The notes beneath the pieces were generated by a model. It was not told the DNA's origin. It did no database searches and worked only from the letters and a program-made list of their open reading frames with translations. From Lachnospiraceae bacterium (GTDB taxonomy: Bacteria > Bacillota > Clostridia > Lachnospirales > Lachnospiraceae): a DNA stretch of 64,000 nt. Location of the stretch: NCBI GenBank assembly GCA_902363555.1, contig CABJAM010000004.1, positions 189,778-253,777 on the forward strand. The letters are read 5' to 3'. The position numbers were made by a program, and so were the translations under genes. Below, piece after piece: positions 61,045 to 64,000 of the stretch (within the stretch, counting starts at the first letter, position 1; the number at the start of each line of letters is the position of its first letter).

Positions 61045-61071
61045 TTATATATTCCTGTCAGTAATATATAA
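61045..61071 (+). promoter_or_regulatory. Probable LysR operator
   Basis: TTATATATT-CCTGTCAGT-AATATATAA, 9-bp perfect arms, 16 bp upstream of the -35 box at 61087. Position and symmetry fit a LysR-type site. Confidence 0.55.
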
Positions 61072-61086
61072 TACCAAAATTGTCAT

Positions 61087-61115
61087 TTTACACTGGCAGC
61101 AGAATCTTCTATAAT
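61087..61115 (+). promoter_or_regulatory. Promoter of the phloretin-hydrolase-like gene
   Basis: TTTACA, 17 bp, TATAAT, about 78 bp before the start codon. Confidence 0.7.
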
Positions 61116-61192
61116 AAGAGTAGCGATGAACGATGAATCGCACGGATGCGTCATCACTTTTCAAAGTTCAAAGGGAAAATGGAGGTATTTAC

Positions 61193-62020
61193 ATGATCGA
61201 GGCAAAGAAAGTTCCATTAAAAGAGGGCGCCGAAAAGCGCAGCTACTACAAATTCTTTTTGAGGGATATGGCAGAAATCCCGGAGGATAAAAAAGAGTTT
61301 CTCAAAAACCCTAAGGGGAACGCCGGGGATGCATTGAAGATCGAGGACAGGAATAAACTGTTTGACGACGGTTATCTGGCCGATGAAAAGGGCTACTTTA
61401 TGCTGGAAAATGGAACCGGTGTGGTGAGCAATAATACATATTTTAAAGGTGCCACCGGAGCCATGCTACAGTGGTGGTTTGCATGGCATGGTCTGGACCC
61501 GCTGCGTTACGCAATCTGGGATCCATACGATCACTACGATCTGGAAATCAGCGAAGAGGCGCGGGCAAAGATGTTAGATCCGAATGTTTCCATCGCTGAT
61601 AAATGCTACGATGTGGATCATCTTGTTTCAGAGTCTCTTGTCATGGGTACAGAACCGATGAAGCTGCTCATCAGCTTTAAAAATCCGGCCAGTATGGGCT
61701 ATGACACAAGCAAGATTTTTACAGATAAATGTTCCTTCCTCGTATGTGCCAACGTTCTGATCCTGGTGGATGAAAATACAAAAATCCCGGTGGTTATGAC
61801 GCATATGGCAAGGGATATCGAGGGCGGCTGCGAGCTGCGCTCACGTTTCTGGATGGGCTATCAGATCATCGATGGTGTAGCTAAGAAAATGATCCCTGAC
61901 GGCATGGTATTCCCGGAGCCAGTGGTCGCCGAGCTGCTCGGACATAACTTCGCAGAATTTACCAACCTGGCCGCCATATTACCAGAAGTATACGCCGAAG
62001 AAAAAAATAACTGGGCATAG
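61193..62020 (+). CDS. DAPG hydrolase/phloretin hydrolase family protein
   Basis: 275 residues from the ATG at 61193 (GGAGG seven bases upstream; the frame is open from 61133). Family members hydrolyse the C-C bond between a phloroglucinol ring and an acyl group: phloretin hydrolase of Eubacterium ramulus and PhlG of pseudomonads. The central fingerprint GATGAMLQWWFAWHGLDPLRYAIWDPYDHYD matches from memory, and the metal pair HxxxE near the C-terminus is present (H251, E255). Other candidate ligands are H114 and E147. Transcribed alone, divergent from a LysR gene, and ended by a terminator. Family call good; phloretin as substrate is inferred. Confidence 0.78.
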   Translation: MIEAKKVPLKEGAEKRSYYKFFLRDMAEIPEDKKEFLKNPKGNAGDALKIEDRNKLFDDGYLADEKGYFMLENGTGVVSNNTYFKGATGAMLQWWFAWHGLDPLRYAIWDPYDHYDLEISEEARAKMLDPNVSIADKCYDVDHLVSESLVMGTEPMKLLISFKNPASMGYDTSKIFTDKCSFLVCANVLILVDENTKIPVVMTHMARDIEGGCELRSRFWMGYQIIDGVAKKMIPDGMVFPEPVVAELLGHNFAEFTNLAAILPEVYAEEKNNWA

Positions 62021-62044
62021 GCACACCGCCGAAGCGCAATATAA

Positions 62045-62081
62045 AAAATGGACCGAAGGCAAAAGCCCCACGGTCCATTTT
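62045..62081 (+). terminator. Terminator after the phloretin-hydrolase-like gene
   Basis: An 11-bp stem AAAATGGACCG / CGGTCCATTTT; the T-run leads straight into a family C element. Confidence 0.85.
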
Positions 62082-62162
62082 GCGCGAAGCAACGAGCCAA
62101 ACTGGGGAGCTTGCTCACCAGTTTGGCGACTGCCGCGATCCGGCGAAGCCGGATGCACGAAG
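62082..62162 (+). repeat. Family C element, best-formed copy
   Basis: GCGCGAAGCAACGAGCC, then a CCAAACTGG / CCAGTTTGG stem around GGAGCTTGCTC, CGACTGCCGCG, then ATCCGGC-GAA-GCCGGAT. It touches the stop codon of the MATE gene. Confidence 0.8.
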
Positions 62163-63506
62163 CTATTTAGCTCCGATTTGTGTGTCCAGCTTCTTTTTAC
62201 AGTAAAAGAAGGCGGGGATCAGAAAGATATCGGCGCATATCCATGCCAGCGGATGCGCCATACAGATGCCGGTAAAGCCGAGCCATTTCGCCAGGCAGAG
62301 CCCGGCGAAGGTGCGGGCGCCCATTTCCATAATCCCGGCGGTGACGGCCAGACCGGAAAAGCCCATGCCCTGAATGGAAAATCGAACCGCATTTACAAGA
62401 GTCAGCAGGCAGTATCCGCCGCTGCAAAAGAGCAGGAAACGGTAAGCGTAATCGATGATTTCCGTTTGGGAGCTTTCCAGAAAGAGTAAGGACAGATCCC
62501 TGCCGGTGAAAATAATTATAACAAACAATACGGCTGAGGCGGCAAAGCCGCAGAGTGAAGCCAGGAGCAGGCCGCGGCCGATGCGGTCTGTCTTACCGGC
62601 GCCGGCGTTCTGACCAGCAAACGGTGCCATCGTCTGGCCCAGGGATTCGATGGGGCAGGCGACAAAGGCATTGATCCGCTGGGCGGCGGTAACACCGGCA
62701 ACAACGGAAGCGCCAAGGCTGTTGACGGCAGTCTGTATCACCAGTGTGCCGATCGCTGTGATAGAATACTGTAATCCCATGGGGATACCCATTTTACAAA
62801 GGATTGCTGCATGTCTTTTTCTAAATTTCCATTCTTCCCGGGAGATTTTAAGGACCGGGAACTTTTTCTTCATATACCACAGGCAGATACCACCGGATAC
62901 TGCCTGGGATATCACTGTGGCCAGAGCCGGCCCTTCCACACTCATATGAAATACAAGGATAAAAACCAGGTCCAGGACAATGTTGATGACCGAGGAAATG
63001 GCCAGAAACACGACCGGGGTTTTGCTGTCGCCCAGGGAGCGGATGATAGCTGCTAATATATTATAAAGAAACGTAAAGGGTATACCAAGAAAAATAATCA
63101 GTATGTAAATATAGGCGTAGCTAAATATTTCCTCCGGCGTATTCATAAGCTTAAGAATGGGGCGGCAGGCAATGGAAACGCCAAGGGTAAGCACGACTGA
63201 AAATGCTACGCACAGCCATGTGCTGTTAGCCACATAGCGCCGCAGATCGCTGTCATTGCGGGCGCCAAACATTTGGGCGACCGGGATGGCAAAGCCATTG
63301 CATACGCCGCTGCAAAAGCCGATAACCATAAAATTCAGGGAGGCCGTAGAACCGACGCCGGCCAGGGGATTAACGCCCAGCAGCTTTCCCACGATCATCG
63401 TATCCACCATGCTGTAAAACTGTTGAAACAGCATTCCCAGAAACATGGGGATCGCAAAGGATATTATTAATTTGAGTACAGAGCCTTTGGTCATATCTTT
63501 GGTCAT
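62163..63506 (-). CDS. MATE-family multidrug/toxin efflux protein
   Basis: 447 residues from the ATG at 63506 (TGAGGT upstream); the frame is open to 63578 without a site. Twelve hydrophobic segments in two related halves, each with the MATE pattern (SFAIPMFLGMLFQQFYSMVDTMIVG at the start; GVTAAQRINAFV later). It exports drugs or aromatic compounds by sodium or proton antiport. Its closeness to the phloretin-hydrolase-like gene and an AraC regulator may mean export of phenolics, but that is only suggestive. Confidence 0.92.
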   Translation of the reverse strand: MTKDMTKGSVLKLIISFAIPMFLGMLFQQFYSMVDTMIVGKLLGVNPLAGVGSTASLNFMVIGFCSGVCNGFAIPVAQMFGARNDSDLRRYVANSTWLCVAFSVVLTLGVSIACRPILKLMNTPEEIFSYAYIYILIIFLGIPFTFLYNILAAIIRSLGDSKTPVVFLAISSVINIVLDLVFILVFHMSVEGPALATVISQAVSGGICLWYMKKKFPVLKISREEWKFRKRHAAILCKMGIPMGLQYSITAIGTLVIQTAVNSLGASVVAGVTAAQRINAFVACPIESLGQTMAPFAGQNAGAGKTDRIGRGLLLASLCGFAASAVLFVIIIFTGRDLSLLFLESSQTEIIDYAYRFLLFCSGGYCLLTLVNAVRFSIQGMGFSGLAVTAGIMEMGARTFAGLCLAKWLGFTGICMAHPLAWICADIFLIPAFFYCKKKLDTQIGAK

Positions 63507-63539
63507 AATTAAATACCTCATAAATTGGACAGAATTATT

Positions 63540-63566
63540 GTAACAGTTCAGAAGGCCGAACTTACG
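63540..63566. repeat. Dispersed inverted repeat, family A
   Basis: GTAACAGTTC-AGAAGGCC-GAACTTAC, imperfect arms, in the divergent gap between the MATE and AraC genes. Confidence 0.55.
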
Positions 63567-63674
63567 GTTTATTTGCAATTTGTAATTTTAGTGCATTATT
63601 ATACTTGTATCAATAACAAAATGGAAGTATACTATAACAAAAGCGACAGAAAAGCATATCTGGGGGGAGCAGCG

Positions 63675-64000
63675 ATGGCTAACGGAAATGACAGTGTTTT
63701 TACTGAGAATGGTCAGGAGATCCGTTCCAGAGGTACGGCCCAGTTTCCATGCGCCGTGTACCGCTGGAATCCGAAGATGACGTATATACGGTGGCATTGG
63801 CATGAAGAGTATGAATTTTCCGTGATAAAGAAGGGGCCTATGACGGTCTGCGCCGGGCAGCAGAGCTTCGTCCTTGAAACCGGCGACGGTCTTTTTATCA
63901 ATTCCGGAACGATCCATCATATACCTTTCCAGGAGGTGGATGACTGTGACAAAATGGACATTGTATTTCACGGAAAGGTGGTCTATGGCTCTTATGACAG
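63675..64000 (+). CDS. AraC-family regulator, N-terminal cupin part
   Basis: The frame starts at the ATG 63675 after GGGGGAG and stays open to the window end, giving 108 codons. The sequence is an AraC-type cupin sensor: YIRWHWHEEYEFSVIKKG, then GDGLFINSGTIHHI. The DNA-binding domain should follow outside the window. Divergent from the MATE pump, which it may regulate. Confidence 0.8.
   Translation, partial: MANGNDSVFTENGQEIRSRGTAQFPCAVYRWNPKMTYIRWHWHEEYEFSVIKKGPMTVCAGQQSFVLETGDGLFINSGTIHHIPFQEVDDCDKMDIVFHGKVVYGSYD

Noticed and set aside
1..64000. tRNA, rRNA or tmRNA genes
   Set aside because: No cloverleaf-like segment with the conserved TTC-A-A loop and CCA-end pattern, and no rRNA sequence, was seen on either strand.

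Overview
The window reads as chromosomal DNA of an anaerobic, low-to-mid GC, spore-forming Clostridia member, most likely a gut Lachnospiraceae. Support comes from two [FeFe]-hydrogenase-type proteins, an oxygen-sensitive class III ribonucleotide reductase, rubredoxin-first rubrerythrins with a PerR-type regulator, a SleC-like spore cortex-lytic enzyme, YesM/YesN-type two-component genes, many plant-glycan genes, and sigma-A promoters with 17-bp spacers. I found no rRNA, tRNA, CRISPR array or complete insertion sequence.

Layout. 1-10 kb: 3' end of an alpha-L-rhamnosidase (GH78), a histidine kinase/AraC-type regulator pair, a ribose-type ABC transporter with two permeases, a VOC protein and a protein resembling bacterial chalcone isomerase. 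10-16 kb: Rpn-type nuclease, helicase with a Cas4-like nuclease domain, PH-like membrane protein, beta-hydroxyacid dehydrogenase. 16-21 kb: a probable hydrogen-sensing operon ([2Fe-2S] protein, sensory hydrogenase with PAS domain, SpoIIE-type phosphatase, [FeFe] hydrogenase). 21-25 kb: second Rpn-type nuclease, then nrdD, a separate 52-codon glycyl-radical domain, and nrdG. 25-36 kb: two almost identical rubrerythrin genes and perR, interleaved with an AraC regulator, GH51 arabinofuranosidase and CUT1-type ABC transporter. 35-40 kb: sucrose regulator, PTS permease and sucrose-6-phosphate hydrolase. 40-42 kb: ApbE plus two EetA/EetB-like genes. 42-53 kb: nucleoid-associated protein, metA, P-type ATPase, sleC-like, carAB. 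53-64 kb: sigma factor with an unknown partner, dapF, RpiR regulator plus HPr, nucleoside hydrolase, LysR regulator divergent from a phloretin-hydrolase-like gene, MATE pump, start of an AraC regulator.

The most striking biological theme is plant polyphenol glycosides. A rhamnosidase, a chalcone-isomerase-like protein and a phloretin/DAPG-hydrolase-family protein in one window match three steps of flavonoid glycoside breakdown as known from Eubacterium ramulus. The middle enzyme (enoate reductase) is not present here, and substrates are inferred. Other plant-sugar genes (arabinofuranosidase, sucrose PTS) fit the same lifestyle.

The second theme is anaerobic redox control: hydrogen sensing coupled to a serine phosphatase, peroxide-regulated rubrerythrins, and a ribonucleotide reductase whose radical-bearing domain is encoded as its own small gene.

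The third theme is non-coding. At least four families of small structured repeats fill the intergenic spaces. One (family C) sits directly on the T-tract of intrinsic terminators in all five of its clusters. Another (family D) occurs twice, both times between converging genes, with its stems partly preserved by different sequence.
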